Source: Phycisphaerae bacterium
GTDB lineage: Bacteria; Planctomycetota; Phycisphaerae; UBA1845; UTPLA1
Assembly (NCBI GenBank): GCA_019636475.1
Contig: JAHBXN010000003.1
Coordinates: 1 to 64,000, forward strand
Direction of reading: 5' to 3'
DNA: 64,000 nucleotides
Shown here: positions 11,001 through 19,456 of the stretch, piece after piece
Layout of the letters: each line of letters starts with the position of its first letter
Numbering within the stretch: position 1 is the first letter of the stretch
Notes under the pieces: generated by a model
Seen by the model: only the letters and a program-made list of their open reading frames with translations
What the model was told of the DNA's origin: nothing
Databases searched by the model: none
Made by a program: the position numbers and the translations under genes

Positions 11001-12306
11001 GACGGCGGGTCGAAAGGTGCTCGGTACGTTTGCGTTGTATCGCGCCAGTCCCGGTGGGCCGAGTAGGTTGGACACAGAATTGATCGAGACATCGGCCCAT
11101 TTTGTGTCGGTTGCGATCGAACGAAAGCGCGCGGAAGCGGCGCTGGCGCAGAGTGAAGAGCGTTATCGCGCGCTGATCAGTGCCACGGCGACAGTTGTCT
11201 GGACGACCGATTCCGAGGGTCGCTTTGTCACGTTGCAGCCGGCATGGGAGGCCTATTCCGGGCAGACGTGGGAGCAGTATCGGGGCACCGGCTGGGTTGA
11301 AGCGTTGCATATCGATGACCGCGAACAACTGCTATTGAAATGGAAGAATGCTGTTGCGAATGCGTCTTTCTTTGAGGCCGAGGGACGATTCTGGCATTCC
11401 GCGTCGGGAGAGTATCACCACGCCGTTTCGCGCGGTGTGCCGCTACTGAATGAAGACGGGAGCATTCGGGAATGGGTCGGCAGCATCACGGACATCGACG
11501 CACGCAAGCGAGCCGAGGAGGCCGTTCAGGCGGCGCAGAGCGCGTTGATTCGCCAGCAGGAGCGCGAGAAGGCTCGCATCGCGGCGGAACTCGCCCGGGC
11601 TCGGGATGAACTGGTCTTGAAGACCCGACTGGCCACGATCGGGCAAGTTTCAGCCAGCATCGCCCACGAGCTTCGCAATCCGCTTGGGGCGATTCGGAAC
11701 GCCGCCTACTTCCTGAAGCGACGCTCCGGCGACACTGACGAGAAACTGACGCAGTATCTGAACATCATCGAGACAGAGGTCGCGACCTCGGATCGCATTA
11801 TCACGAACCTGATGGAAATGACGCGTGCCCGCCTGCCGGACAAGCAGCCCGTGAATCTGGGTCAGATTATTGACTCCGTGCTGGGCAATTGTCGTGCGCC
11901 CGACAATGTGTCAATTCGTCGTCAGCTTCGTCCGGATCCGTTCATTGTATTCGCTGATTCCAGTCAGATTCGGCAAGTGCTCGAAAATCTCATAACCAAC
12001 GCGATTCAGGCGCTGGATGGGGCGCCGGGTTCGGTGTCTATCGACGCGCTTCAGCAGGATGATTACGATGTCTTTGTTGTTCGGGACAGTGGCGTAGGCG
12101 TTCCGCCGGAGGCGCGACCGCTGCTTTTTGAGCCGCTCTTCACGACCAAGGCCAAGGCCAAGGGTACGGGACTTGGCCTGACCATCTGCCGCCAGTTGAT
12201 CGAACGACATGGTGGCGTCATCGAGTATCTCGATGACGGACAGCGCGGCACGGCCTTTCATGTTCGCCTGCCTCGGGCCCAGGTATTTTCCGGAGAGTCC
12301 ATATGA
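8056..12306 (+). CDS. Membrane-anchored multi-PAS/GAF sensor histidine kinase
   Basis: 1416 residues. The N terminus has about three hydrophobic segments (1-25, 30-52, 72-95). About seven consecutive PAS/PAC domains follow (roughly 100-865, then 1030-1155), with one GAF domain at about 865-1030. The end is a classical kinase: HisKA with AHELRNPLG (His1204) and HATPase_c with DSGVGV and a KGTGLGL loop. The many PAS modules imply integration of several small-molecule, redox or energy signals; the ligands cannot be read from the sequence. The last codons overlap by 4 bases the start of the two-receiver protein at 12303, so the two are translationally coupled partners. The start ATG has only a weak GAGA upstream. 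Confidence 0.92.
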   Translation: MNVIVLASIVVRFIAVAVSVRIFLRIRDFRILLLTAMLLLTVARQFLGDFDPGSPDAFGLAGTGVSAADWLFVLVSLVSLPCVYYLGRLIDERQSALTAHAVSECRLKACIDTSPNVAMQWFDEDGRITFWNQASERTYGWPASEVMGKRLNELIFTEETERKFEQLLAEARATGKSIGPIEFPFTRRDGKACICSSSIFEVSAQDGRSIVACMDVDITDQRQIEADLRRRESQMRLFVEYAPAAVALLDCDLRYLAVSQRWREDYRLGDQDIIGKTHYEVFPEVPERWKEIHRRCLSGAIEKCEEDIFPRADGKIDWLRWEIRPWELESGERGGIVMFTELLTDRMQAREALRQSEQRFRLLVENLEVIAWEGDPSDRRFTFVTGQPERITGFTAAEWYAPGFWMSRIHPEDRDRALSESETATAGGIAHDFEYRFVRKDGSEVWIHDYVTVEMDSGNPVRLRGIMVDVTAAHSAMEKLERSEARLRDTIEAVSLGFWEMDVATQRLTLSPEWYALLGYAAGDFPSTFETVNQLVHPEDRHETTSRFDAFIADPSTPLEHQFRIRHRDGTYRWWLSRGYAVRTRDGRASLVRGVNIDISADREKSEALRLSEERFRGIADHGSVGFWQISLDRRSIYANPAMIRMLEVDDAAELSSLRVDDFFDEQDRQRIIEELRQRGCGNASTYEVELVGRKGTRRRVLICGVPLRDPYGEVRGSIGTFTDITAMRQAEQEAREFRESLERAQAVGQVGSWWFDVESKSDLKWSPHTHRMFGLAESEFDGRVETFFRLVHPDDRALLHEKLDAAIAGMGRYSIDHRIVKPDGDAAWIHEEADVIWGPDGRASKMIGICQDITDRKQAEDLGQIRSFMLDRLTSGRPLPEILEGIAHIIERIRPGVFCSILLLDERGRRLRHGAAPSLPDFYNKAVDGLEIGEGVGSCGTSAFRGQPVVAEDIMNDPQWAVAREVAQKAGLGCCWSYPIMTAGRKVLGTFALYRASPGGPSRLDTELIETSAHFVSVAIERKRAEAALAQSEERYRALISATATVVWTTDSEGRFVTLQPAWEAYSGQTWEQYRGTGWVEALHIDDREQLLLKWKNAVANASFFEAEGRFWHSASGEYHHAVSRGVPLLNEDGSIREWVGSITDIDARKRAEEAVQAAQSALIRQQEREKARIAAELARARDELVLKTRLATIGQVSASIAHELRNPLGAIRNAAYFLKRRSGDTDEKLTQYLNIIETEVATSDRIITNLMEMTRARLPDKQPVNLGQIIDSVLGNCRAPDNVSIRRQLRPDPFIVFADSSQIRQVLENLITNAIQALDGAPGSVSIDALQQDDYDVFVVRDSGVGVPPEARPLLFEPLFTTKAKAKGTGLGLTICRQLIERHGGVIEYLDDGQRGTAFHVRLPRAQVFSGESI

Positions 12307-13097
12307 CATCGGCGCCCCCGCAACAGACTGATTCAACCACTGTTCTGATCGTGGATGACGAGAAAAACATGCGCATCACGCTCTCAGACATACTCATCGA
12401 AGAGGGCTATCACGTCACGACGGCCTCCAACGGCGAGGAGGCGGTTGCAATGTGCGAACAACACGGTTTCGACGTGATTCTCATGGATGTGCGAATGCCT
12501 GGAATAAACGGGGTCGAAGCGTTCCGGCGGATACGCCGTCACCGCGAAGGCGTTCGCGTCATCATGATGAGCGCCTACAGCGTCGATGACCTGAAACAGG
12601 CGGCGCTGGATGAGGGGGCAATCGCCTTTCTGGCGAAGCCGCTCGACGTACAGAAAGTCGTGCAGATGATCGGTGAAGTGCGAGATACCGCCATTCTGAT
12701 CGTCGAGAACGATGAGGGAGTGGCGACGTCGCTGCACGATTCATTGAAGCATTGTGGATATCGCGTCAGCCTGACCAGTTCACCGCACGATGCCCTTGAG
12801 ATGGTGGAGCAGATCCGCTTTGACGTGATATTCATCGACACCCAGCTTCCAATCATGAATGGGTTGGAGTTGTATCTTGCGATTCGGAAGCTCACGCCAA
12901 CGGCCGTTGCGATCATGTTGACCGGAAATGAAGTTGAGTTTGAAAGACTGGCGAAGGAGGCCGTAAAGCGGACAGCTTACACCATCGTGAGAAAGCCGCT
13001 CGACGTCGATTCGATCCTGTCGATGCTTCAACGCATCACGCACGAGCGAGCAGTCGGCGGCGAGATTGTGAAACCGGAATCAGGTGAATCGACCTGA
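12303..13097 (+). CDS. Two-receiver response regulator without output domain
   Basis: 264 residues consisting of two receiver domains in tandem. The first (about 12-125) has the acidic pair VDDE, acceptor Asp62 in LMDVRMPG, and the conserved Lys in AKPLD. The second (about 128-245) has an altered acidic cluster (VENDE), acceptor Asp179 in FIDTQLP, and Lys in RKPLD. No DNA-binding, enzymatic or protein-binding output domain is visible. The start overlaps the kinase stop (ATGA), so it is very probably that kinase's substrate. It could be a phosphate shuttle or sink, passing phosphate to the hybrid kinase encoded divergently or to a regulator elsewhere. Confidence 0.9.
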   Translation: MTSAPPQQTDSTTVLIVDDEKNMRITLSDILIEEGYHVTTASNGEEAVAMCEQHGFDVILMDVRMPGINGVEAFRRIRRHREGVRVIMMSAYSVDDLKQAALDEGAIAFLAKPLDVQKVVQMIGEVRDTAILIVENDEGVATSLHDSLKHCGYRVSLTSSPHDALEMVEQIRFDVIFIDTQLPIMNGLELYLAIRKLTPTAVAIMLTGNEVEFERLAKEAVKRTAYTIVRKPLDVDSILSMLQRITHERAVGGEIVKPESGEST

Positions 13098-13141
13098 CGC
13101 TCGAATCCGTGCCGGGCATCGTCGCCGATGACAAATCGTAG

Positions 13142-14758
13142 TCACGCGGCTGCGAAGAACTTGCGGATCGTCTTCTCTGCCGGCGGGCGCGAGGCGAGCG
13201 AACCAATCACTAGTGCGAGCGCCGACGCTGCGAAGACAAACGTGACCGGCATCATTCCCCCAATCAGATAGTCACCTTTGCTTTTCAAATCCGATTTGCT
13301 GAAGAAGTAGAGCCCGACGGCGGCGGCGGCCAGAATCGAGCAGTAGGCGCCGACCTTGGTGGCGCGCTTCCAGTAGAGCGCCCCAAAGACAAGGGGCGAG
13401 AGCGCCGCAAAACCCGTGAAGCACCATGTCCCAAGAGCGAAGACGCTCGCATTTCGCAAATACAGCGACAATATGTAGCAGACCGCGACGATTGCGACGA
13501 TGAACGATCGGCCAATGATGAGCTTCTGGCCGTCCGTCAGTCGTTCGTGCCCTATGTAATGGCCGACGATGTCGTTGGTAAAGATGCTTCCGAGGCAGAG
13601 AAACTGCGAGTCCAGGCTCGACATGATGGCGGCGAGCACGCCGGCGGTGAGGAGCCCGCCCATGACGGGCGTCGAGAGTTTGCGCACCATCAGTGGCAAT
13701 ACGCCGTTCTCCGGTACGCCGGGCGGGACGACGAGCGTGCCGTCCGGCATGATGGCGGATGTGGCCCAGACTCCGATGAGCACGCAGGGCAGCCATGTGA
13801 GCATCATGAGCAGGGGGTGAAGGACGACGCTGATCTTGAAGGCCTTAGCGTTTTTCGCGGTCAGCCAATGCTGAAACAAATGGGGAAACATCGCCACGCT
13901 TAAGGGGATGAAGATGTACGTGAGAAACTTCAGCGGGGGGATCTCATCGGGTTCACGCGGTGGGGCTTTCGTAATTCCGGCCGTGAATTCGGCGAGTCGC
14001 TGATCATAGAGGATGTGATCCTGTTCGGTCGCATCGAGTTTGAGGTAGGATGGGTTGTTCTCGACAACACGCTGCGTCGCCTCCTGCACCCCGCCGAGCT
14101 TATCGGCAATAACGAAAAATGTAACGATTCCCAGACCGATGAAGAGAATCGTCTGAACCGCGTTGGCCCACGCAGCGCCGCGCACGCCGCCGAAGAAGAT
14201 GTAGATCAGCACGACGACACACATGACGAGGCCGCAAATCCAATAGGGAATGCCGCCCGCGCTTTGGGGAAAGTGGCCTGGGAAGGCGCCGGCGGTGATC
14301 TTCTCCATCGAGGTTGCGCCGCCGATGATCCCCATCAGGATGTAAGGCGTCACCAATCCGACCAATGCCGGAAAAAGCATCAGTCCGAGTTTGTCCGAGG
14401 CGAATCGGTCACGGAAATACTGTATCTGTGTCTGGTAGCCGTACTTCGCGCCGAGCGCCCAGAGCTTGATCCCAACGAAGAAAAAGCAAAAGGAGTGAAA
14501 GATCCCTGACCACGACACCATGAGGCCGTAAACGCCGATGCCGCTGCGGAACGCCTCGCCGCTGCTGCCGATGATCGCGAAACTGGTCATGGTCGTTCCG
14601 AAGAGCGACATGAGCAGCAGGAAAGAGCCAAGGCCGCGCGAAGCGACGAAGTAGTCGACGGCTGTGCCCCGGAACAATCGGCGCGTGATCACGCCGATGC
14701 CGATGAGCATGGTCATGTACAGGACAATCACGATACAGGAGATCTGACCCGGGTTCAC
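13142..14758 (-). CDS. Sodium:solute symporter family protein
   Basis: 538 residues with about 13 hydrophobic helices, of the usual size and pattern for the SSS family, which couples sodium entry to uptake of an organic solute across the inner membrane. The substrate cannot be told from the sequence. It is third in a tightly overlapping set: its first codons overlap the end of the DUF3311 gene by 4 bases. DUF3311 proteins are regular neighbours of SSS transporters and may be accessory subunits. A long loop between helices near residues 230-275 is rich in charged residues and proline. Confidence 0.9.
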   Translation of the reverse strand: MNPGQISCIVIVLYMTMLIGIGVITRRLFRGTAVDYFVASRGLGSFLLLMSLFGTTMTSFAIIGSSGEAFRSGIGVYGLMVSWSGIFHSFCFFFVGIKLWALGAKYGYQTQIQYFRDRFASDKLGLMLFPALVGLVTPYILMGIIGGATSMEKITAGAFPGHFPQSAGGIPYWICGLVMCVVVLIYIFFGGVRGAAWANAVQTILFIGLGIVTFFVIADKLGGVQEATQRVVENNPSYLKLDATEQDHILYDQRLAEFTAGITKAPPREPDEIPPLKFLTYIFIPLSVAMFPHLFQHWLTAKNAKAFKISVVLHPLLMMLTWLPCVLIGVWATSAIMPDGTLVVPPGVPENGVLPLMVRKLSTPVMGGLLTAGVLAAIMSSLDSQFLCLGSIFTNDIVGHYIGHERLTDGQKLIIGRSFIVAIVAVCYILSLYLRNASVFALGTWCFTGFAALSPLVFGALYWKRATKVGAYCSILAAAAVGLYFFSKSDLKSKGDYLIGGMMPVTFVFAASALALVIGSLASRPPAEKTIRKFFAAA

Positions 14759-15015
14759 GCATGCTCCTGGCCATCGAGGCGGGTTGAGGGCGAATTCGAA
14801 ACATGGTCATCGACGGATTGCTCGAGGTCCCTGGGCCAGCAGAACCTGACCGCGAACGCACCCAAACACGCCGCACAGATGGAGATGCCGGCGTGCCACG
14901 CAAGTCCGACCGGAATGAAGCCGAAAACCAGAGGCTCGTGGGTGTGCCACCACCAGAAATCCTGATGAGCGACGACGAGCAGCAGGAAACCGAAAATCGC
15001 GATCGCTTTCTTCAC
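14755..15015 (-). CDS. DUF3311 family small membrane protein
   Basis: 86 residues with two transmembrane helices (about 3-18 and 34-58) joined by a Trp/His-rich loop (WWWHTHEP), typical of DUF3311. Genes of this family commonly lie just before SSS transporters, as here, and are thought to be accessory to them; their mechanism is unknown. It overlaps its upstream neighbour (15012-15015) and its downstream neighbour (14755-14758) by 4 bases each, so all three are translationally coupled. Confidence 0.85.
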   Translation of the reverse strand: MKKAIAIFGFLLLVVAHQDFWWWHTHEPLVFGFIPVGLAWHAGISICAACLGAFAVRFCWPRDLEQSVDDHVSNSPSTRLDGQEHA

Positions 15016-16277
15016 GCGGATACGGACTCCTCAATCCTGATTTCAGGCGGAAGCGTCAAGTGCCGGCCCAGTGTATCAAAAAGCTCGGCGAGGTCATCCT
15101 CAAAAACATCGCCGACCAGGACGCGAGTGATCGCATTCTTCAAATGGGGGTATTGTCGTACAAACGCTCCCATCCGAAACTCGGGATTGTAATAGGCATA
15201 CACGAGCATTCGGATTCGTTGCATTCCCTTTGCGACTCGGGGGCCGAAGGTCCCTAGCGCCGCTTCGGATACGTCCCCGGCGGCCAGCGCGACATCGATC
15301 GATTCAGCGGCGAGTTCGCCGCTCTTGAGCGCGAGCATTACACCGGACGAGTAAAGCGGATCGAGAAAGCCGAAGGCGTCGCCAACGAGCGCCCAGCCGT
15401 GACCCGCCGCTTTTCTGGAACGATAAGAGAAGTCCGCGGTCGTAAAGACCGGTTTGACGCGCTCGGCGCCGATGAGCCGTCGGGAGAGGCCGGGAGTGCC
15501 GGCGATGAGGTCGTCAAGGATTGTGCCGGGATCGTCGCCACGTCCGTTATAGATGAAATCCGGCGGTGCGACGACTCCGATACTCGTAACGTCGTCTTCG
15601 AGCGGAATGAACCAGAACCAGCCCTGTGAACCGGGAAGAGCAATGACCAGCGTGGCGCCACCGTTGCGACCCTCGTCCCGAATCGCGTTCTTCCAGTAGC
15701 TGTAGATGACGGCATTTCGGAGCTGCTCGTCGCCGTAGCGGAGCTTAAAGTGTCGAGAGATGATCGCCGACTGGCCAGTGGCATCAACCGTCACAGGCGC
15801 GCGAATTTCGGCCGGACGCCCATCGATGACGACCTCAACCCCAACGGCCCGCGCTGCGTCGAAGAGGACCTGCCTGACCGCGGCCTGTTCGATGACATGG
15901 ACGCCGCACTCACGCGCATTGTCGAGCATCATTTCGTCAAACCGTGATCGCGTCACCTGCCAGGTGGAGGACCATTCGCACGGATCGAGATCGGGAAAGA
16001 AGAACGGAGCGGAATCCTTGCCGCTGGACGAGACGAATTGAACACTCTGCTTTACGACGAAATCGCTCTTTCGGAGCTTATCGAGCATGCCGAGCTTCTC
16101 AAGCGTGAAGTAGGTATAGGGAATAAGGGATTCCCCGATGTGATGTCGTGGGAATTTGCTCCGCTCAAGAAGAACGACGCGACGTCCTCTCTTTGCGAGT
16201 AGCGTTGCGACGGTAGACCCGGAGGGGCCGCCACCGATAACGATCACCTCAGGGCTCTGAAGAATTGATTGGGTCAT
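15012..16277 (-). CDS. FAD-dependent oxidoreductase, flavin halogenase-like
   Basis: 421 residues. The FAD-binding Rossmann motif GGGPSG is at 15-20, followed by LLERSKFPRHHIGESL, and a second FAD motif GDAFGFLDP lies in the C-terminal half. Around 218-224 is GWFWFIP, matching the GWxWxIP signature of flavin-dependent halogenases. That places it among halogenase-like proteins in the PHBH/geranylgeranyl-reductase superfamily. It may halogenate or oxidise a small molecule using FADH2 supplied by a separate reductase; no reductase gene is adjacent. The ATG at 16277 is preferred over an upstream TTG (16355), although no clear ribosome-binding site precedes it. It is the first gene of the overlapping trio with DUF3311 and the symporter. 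Confidence 0.8.
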   Translation of the reverse strand: MTQSILQSPEVIVIGGGPSGSTVATLLAKRGRRVVLLERSKFPRHHIGESLIPYTYFTLEKLGMLDKLRKSDFVVKQSVQFVSSSGKDSAPFFFPDLDPCEWSSTWQVTRSRFDEMMLDNARECGVHVIEQAAVRQVLFDAARAVGVEVVIDGRPAEIRAPVTVDATGQSAIISRHFKLRYGDEQLRNAVIYSYWKNAIRDEGRNGGATLVIALPGSQGWFWFIPLEDDVTSIGVVAPPDFIYNGRGDDPGTILDDLIAGTPGLSRRLIGAERVKPVFTTADFSYRSRKAAGHGWALVGDAFGFLDPLYSSGVMLALKSGELAAESIDVALAAGDVSEAALGTFGPRVAKGMQRIRMLVYAYYNPEFRMGAFVRQYPHLKNAITRVLVGDVFEDDLAELFDTLGRHLTLPPEIRIEESVSA

Positions 16278-16445
16278 GTTTCTATCGTTGGATTGCTGTC
16301 TGTCGCGACTCGATTCAAACCCATCCGGGTACGTTAGCTGTCCAGATAGTATCAACGATCATTCTAGCGATGTCACACGCAAATCGCCTTGAAATGCTGT
16401 GCTTTTTGTCACCGCATGAAACGGCCGTCGCGGGGAAGTCGTCCG

Positions 16446-16475
16446 TTGATCTGTGGCCGTCCGTCGGATTATGAT
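16446..16475 (+). promoter_or_regulatory. Predicted sigma70 promoter of the MBL-fold hydrolase gene
   Basis: TTGATC (16446-16451), an 18-base spacer and TATGAT (16470-16475). The -10 box ends 12 bases before the ATG at 16488, giving a leader of about 5 bases at most. Confidence 0.45.
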
Positions 16476-16487
16476 CGGCCATCGCGT

Positions 16488-17249
16488 ATGTTGACGATGT
16501 CCCTGCAATCCGGATCGAACGGCAACTGCATCTATGTGGAGGCAGGGGATGTTCGGTTGCTATTCGACGCAGGGATCAGCGGCAAACAGGCGTCGCTGCG
16601 GCTTGCATCGCGCGGCCGCGACATTTGCGAGTGCGACGCGCTGATACTTTCGCATGAGCATACCGATCATGTCAGCGGCGCAGGTGTTTTTCAACGCAAG
16701 TTCGGGATTCCGGTTTACTGCACACGGCCCACCTATCTTGAGACAAAGAAGCGCATCGGCTCGATTGATCAGGTTCGGTTCTTTGAATCGGGGCAATCAC
16801 TTTCGTTTGGCGATGTTCAAGTGCATACGATTCGTACGCCACACGACGGAGTGGACGTCGTGTGCTTCATCATTGAGCACGAGTGCCGCCAGCTCGGCAT
16901 ATTTACCGATCTGGGTCATCCATTTCCTGCGCTGGCCGATGCCTTGGGGCAGGTCGACGCGGCCTATCTTGAAAGCAACTACGATCCCGATATGCTGTGG
17001 AACGGCTCATACACCCAATGGGCCAAGGAGCGTATCGCCGGTAGTGGTGGGCATATTTCGAACGACGAGGCGGCCGAACTGACGCGAAACTCGATGTCGG
17101 CGCGCCTGAAATGGCTGGCGGTGGCGCACCTGAGCCACGAGAACAACGTGCCGGAGTTGGCACTGGATGCGCAGCGAAGAAGAGTCGGCCGCACGCTGCC
17201 GGTGTATGTGGCATCACGCTATGGCGTCGGCGAGTTGCTTGAGGTGTGA
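16488..17249 (+). CDS. MBL-fold metallo-hydrolase, YycJ/WalJ-like
   Basis: 253 residues of the metallo-beta-lactamase fold. The dinuclear metal motif HxHxDH is at His56, His58, Asp60 and His61 (SHEHTDH), and further metal ligands fit the Asp/His residues in FTDLGH and AHLSHEN. The N-terminal SLxSGSNGN sequence and overall length match the YycJ/WalJ group, cytosolic hydrolases or exonucleases linked in some bacteria to cell-wall and DNA-repair functions; the exact substrate is uncertain. The ATG at 16488 is chosen because the fold begins there; the reading frame runs upstream to 16389 but that part is not conserved-looking. It is divergent from the halogenase-like gene. Confidence 0.85.
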   Translation: MLTMSLQSGSNGNCIYVEAGDVRLLFDAGISGKQASLRLASRGRDICECDALILSHEHTDHVSGAGVFQRKFGIPVYCTRPTYLETKKRIGSIDQVRFFESGQSLSFGDVQVHTIRTPHDGVDVVCFIIEHECRQLGIFTDLGHPFPALADALGQVDAAYLESNYDPDMLWNGSYTQWAKERIAGSGGHISNDEAAELTRNSMSARLKWLAVAHLSHENNVPELALDAQRRRVGRTLPVYVASRYGVGELLEV

Positions 17250-17465
17250 GCAGGTGCGGCGAGCTTGATTCACTCGATTGGCCGGCGCGTCAATTCCGTA
17301 CGGACCTGTTAAGCGAGAAAGGCAACAGCAGGTTCACTCCACACGTCTGCCCGGTTGATGGCGTTCTGATTGCCGGCTAAGGCGAGCCGACGCCACATCT
17401 CCGGCGAAATACTTCATCGATCCCTTCGCATGGCCACCTCATCGCGGTCGTACGGTCGCTGCCAA

Positions 17466-19259
17466 TCATGGGCAGACGTTGCCATTCAGTGCTGCATCGA
17501 CAAACAATGCCAGGTCCGTGACATCGATCGCGCAGTCATTAGTGAAGTCGCCGGCGGCTACCTGTGATGGAGTGGCTCCATCGCCACTGAGCCATGCCGT
17601 GGAAAATCCGGCGATATCGCTGCCGTCGACGATGCAATCGCCGTTCATGTCGCCCTTGAGAATCGATGGCGCGGACAACGGCTCAAGCTGGACCACCACT
17701 TGAATGGGCGAGTTCTCGACGCCGATCGGGACATCCTGAGTGACATAGCCCGGCTTCGAGACTCGAATCGTGTAGTTTGCATGGGGCGGGACCACATAGG
17801 TCCATCGACCGAACGGCAGATGCGTGTATCGCGGCAATTCGCCTGTATCGTACGCATAGTTCAGCAGGGTGACTTCGGCTTCAATCGGTGTGCAGCCATC
17901 GCGAACGTGCAGGTCAATTCGCGCCTGCCCGAGCCGGCCGAACAGATAGCGCCAACCCGCGCGATTCTCGTTGACAAGTCCGTTCACTGCCGAAAATGCG
18001 GGGATGAACGATGTGCCGACTTCAACGATGAATGGGTATGTGCCGCGGTGTGCGTAGTACCAGCTTGTGTCATCGCCGTTGACGGGGCCGGCTGCGACGG
18101 GCGAATTGACAGCGTACGTAACGCCGTTGACGGGCTGAATCGCCGCCGCCATGCCTCGCATCATCGAGTCGACGACGGCATGTTCGGGCATCCGGTTGTC
18201 GGGGTTGCCGTCGTTGCAGGCGTAAGGGTAGTCAATGAAGCGGCCGTAGGAATGATACGAAACGGCGATCGTGAAGCGAATCGTATCGGCCAGCGCGATC
18301 ATCGCCAGGGTTTCGGGCTCGGAGGAGGCCGATGCGCCACGATAGGAATCGCTGCATGTGCTGCCGCTGGAACCATCGCCTCGCTCGCAGATCACGTTTC
18401 CCGGACTATTGGCCCCCCAGCTGTATGGATAGTTTCGATTGAGATCGACACCGGGATTGTTCGTGCCGGTCGTGCAGACAGGCCGCATGTTTTTGCGGTG
18501 GTTGAGATCGCCTGAGAATACTCTAGCGGAACCGTCGAGGTTGACCATCGGGACGCAGATCGTCTTGTAGTTTCGAACCCACGCAACAATCTGGGGATCG
18601 GCGGCTTCGTAGCCGTTGGTGAGATGCTGAATCGCGTCGACGACAATATGTGGCGTCACCACCTCCCGGGAGTGATGCAGGCCGTTGAGAAGTATCGCAG
18701 GCTCGTCCTCGTCGATGCCCGGGTTGTCCGAGATTTCGATTCCGAGGATGTTCCGCCCCTCGATCGTCGTGCCGACGATGAACACGCGCGTGATGTCGGG
18801 GTGTTGCTCAGCAGTTTGATTTAGAATGGTGGTGATGTCGTCCGGGTCGAAGTACTGGGGGTCGAGTCCGGGGCCGCGTGGGACCGCATCGGCCGGATTG
18901 GCGGCGGGATTGTCGAGCGGGTCGAAAGGAGAGACTTCAAATCCGACGGATTCAATAAGTGCCAACTGTGCGGCATCTTTCAATTCGAGCACAAAAGTTC
19001 GGCTGACGAAGTCCACCCCGCAGCGGTCGAGTACGAATTCCTGTTCGGCGAGCCAGCCTCGCCAGGTTCGGAGTGCTTCAATGTCTGAAAGGGCAACGGT
19101 CTGCGGATCAGCCGGCAAGCCGACACGCACGGTCTTCGGGAATTCGCCATCGTCGGCGCGTGAGGCATTCGCAAGGCCCGCCCATGCCATGCAGGATAGC
19201 GCAAACGCCATAGTGAAATAAGCCCGCGCGTGCCGTTTGGCGTGAATAAGCGTCGACAA
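17466..19259 (-). CDS. Secreted M14 zinc carboxypeptidase with type I dockerin
   Basis: About 597 residues. A signal peptide is followed by an N-terminal propeptide-like region and the M14 catalytic domain (about 115-430): zinc ligands HSRE (near 192) and the His of YHSYG, and the catalytic Glu in YPFIVEVG (near 411). A carboxypeptidase-regulatory-like beta-sandwich follows (about 450-525). The C terminus is a type I dockerin with two calcium-loop halves (DMNGDCIVDGSD and DFTNDCAIDVTD). It should remove C-terminal residues from extracellular peptides while attached through its dockerin. The TTG at 19259 is preferred because AAGGA precedes it by 7 bases; GTG at 19304 or ATG at 19211 are possible. 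Confidence 0.88.
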   Translation of the reverse strand: MSTLIHAKRHARAYFTMAFALSCMAWAGLANASRADDGEFPKTVRVGLPADPQTVALSDIEALRTWRGWLAEQEFVLDRCGVDFVSRTFVLELKDAAQLALIESVGFEVSPFDPLDNPAANPADAVPRGPGLDPQYFDPDDITTILNQTAEQHPDITRVFIVGTTIEGRNILGIEISDNPGIDEDEPAILLNGLHHSREVVTPHIVVDAIQHLTNGYEAADPQIVAWVRNYKTICVPMVNLDGSARVFSGDLNHRKNMRPVCTTGTNNPGVDLNRNYPYSWGANSPGNVICERGDGSSGSTCSDSYRGASASSEPETLAMIALADTIRFTIAVSYHSYGRFIDYPYACNDGNPDNRMPEHAVVDSMMRGMAAAIQPVNGVTYAVNSPVAAGPVNGDDTSWYYAHRGTYPFIVEVGTSFIPAFSAVNGLVNENRAGWRYLFGRLGQARIDLHVRDGCTPIEAEVTLLNYAYDTGELPRYTHLPFGRWTYVVPPHANYTIRVSKPGYVTQDVPIGVENSPIQVVVQLEPLSAPSILKGDMNGDCIVDGSDIAGFSTAWLSGDGATPSQVAAGDFTNDCAIDVTDLALFVDAALNGNVCP

Positions 19260-19456
19260 GTTCGAATCCTTGAGCTTTTGTTTGCGGGCTCGCGGGCTTG
19301 CCACACGGCGAGCCGGCCGTCGGCAGGGGCCTTAACTACCTTGATCTTAACGTCTGCGGTGTAGGGAACCAAACGCAGGATTCCGACCTTCCCCGGCAGG
19401 GGCCGGTACAAGGGGGCAAATCGAACGCGATTCTGGGGAAAGTTGATTCGGCCGAT

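Noticed and set aside
10276-11328. 350-codon open frame on the minus strand
   Set aside because: It is antisense to the PAS/GAF region of the multi-PAS kinase and has no family resemblance.
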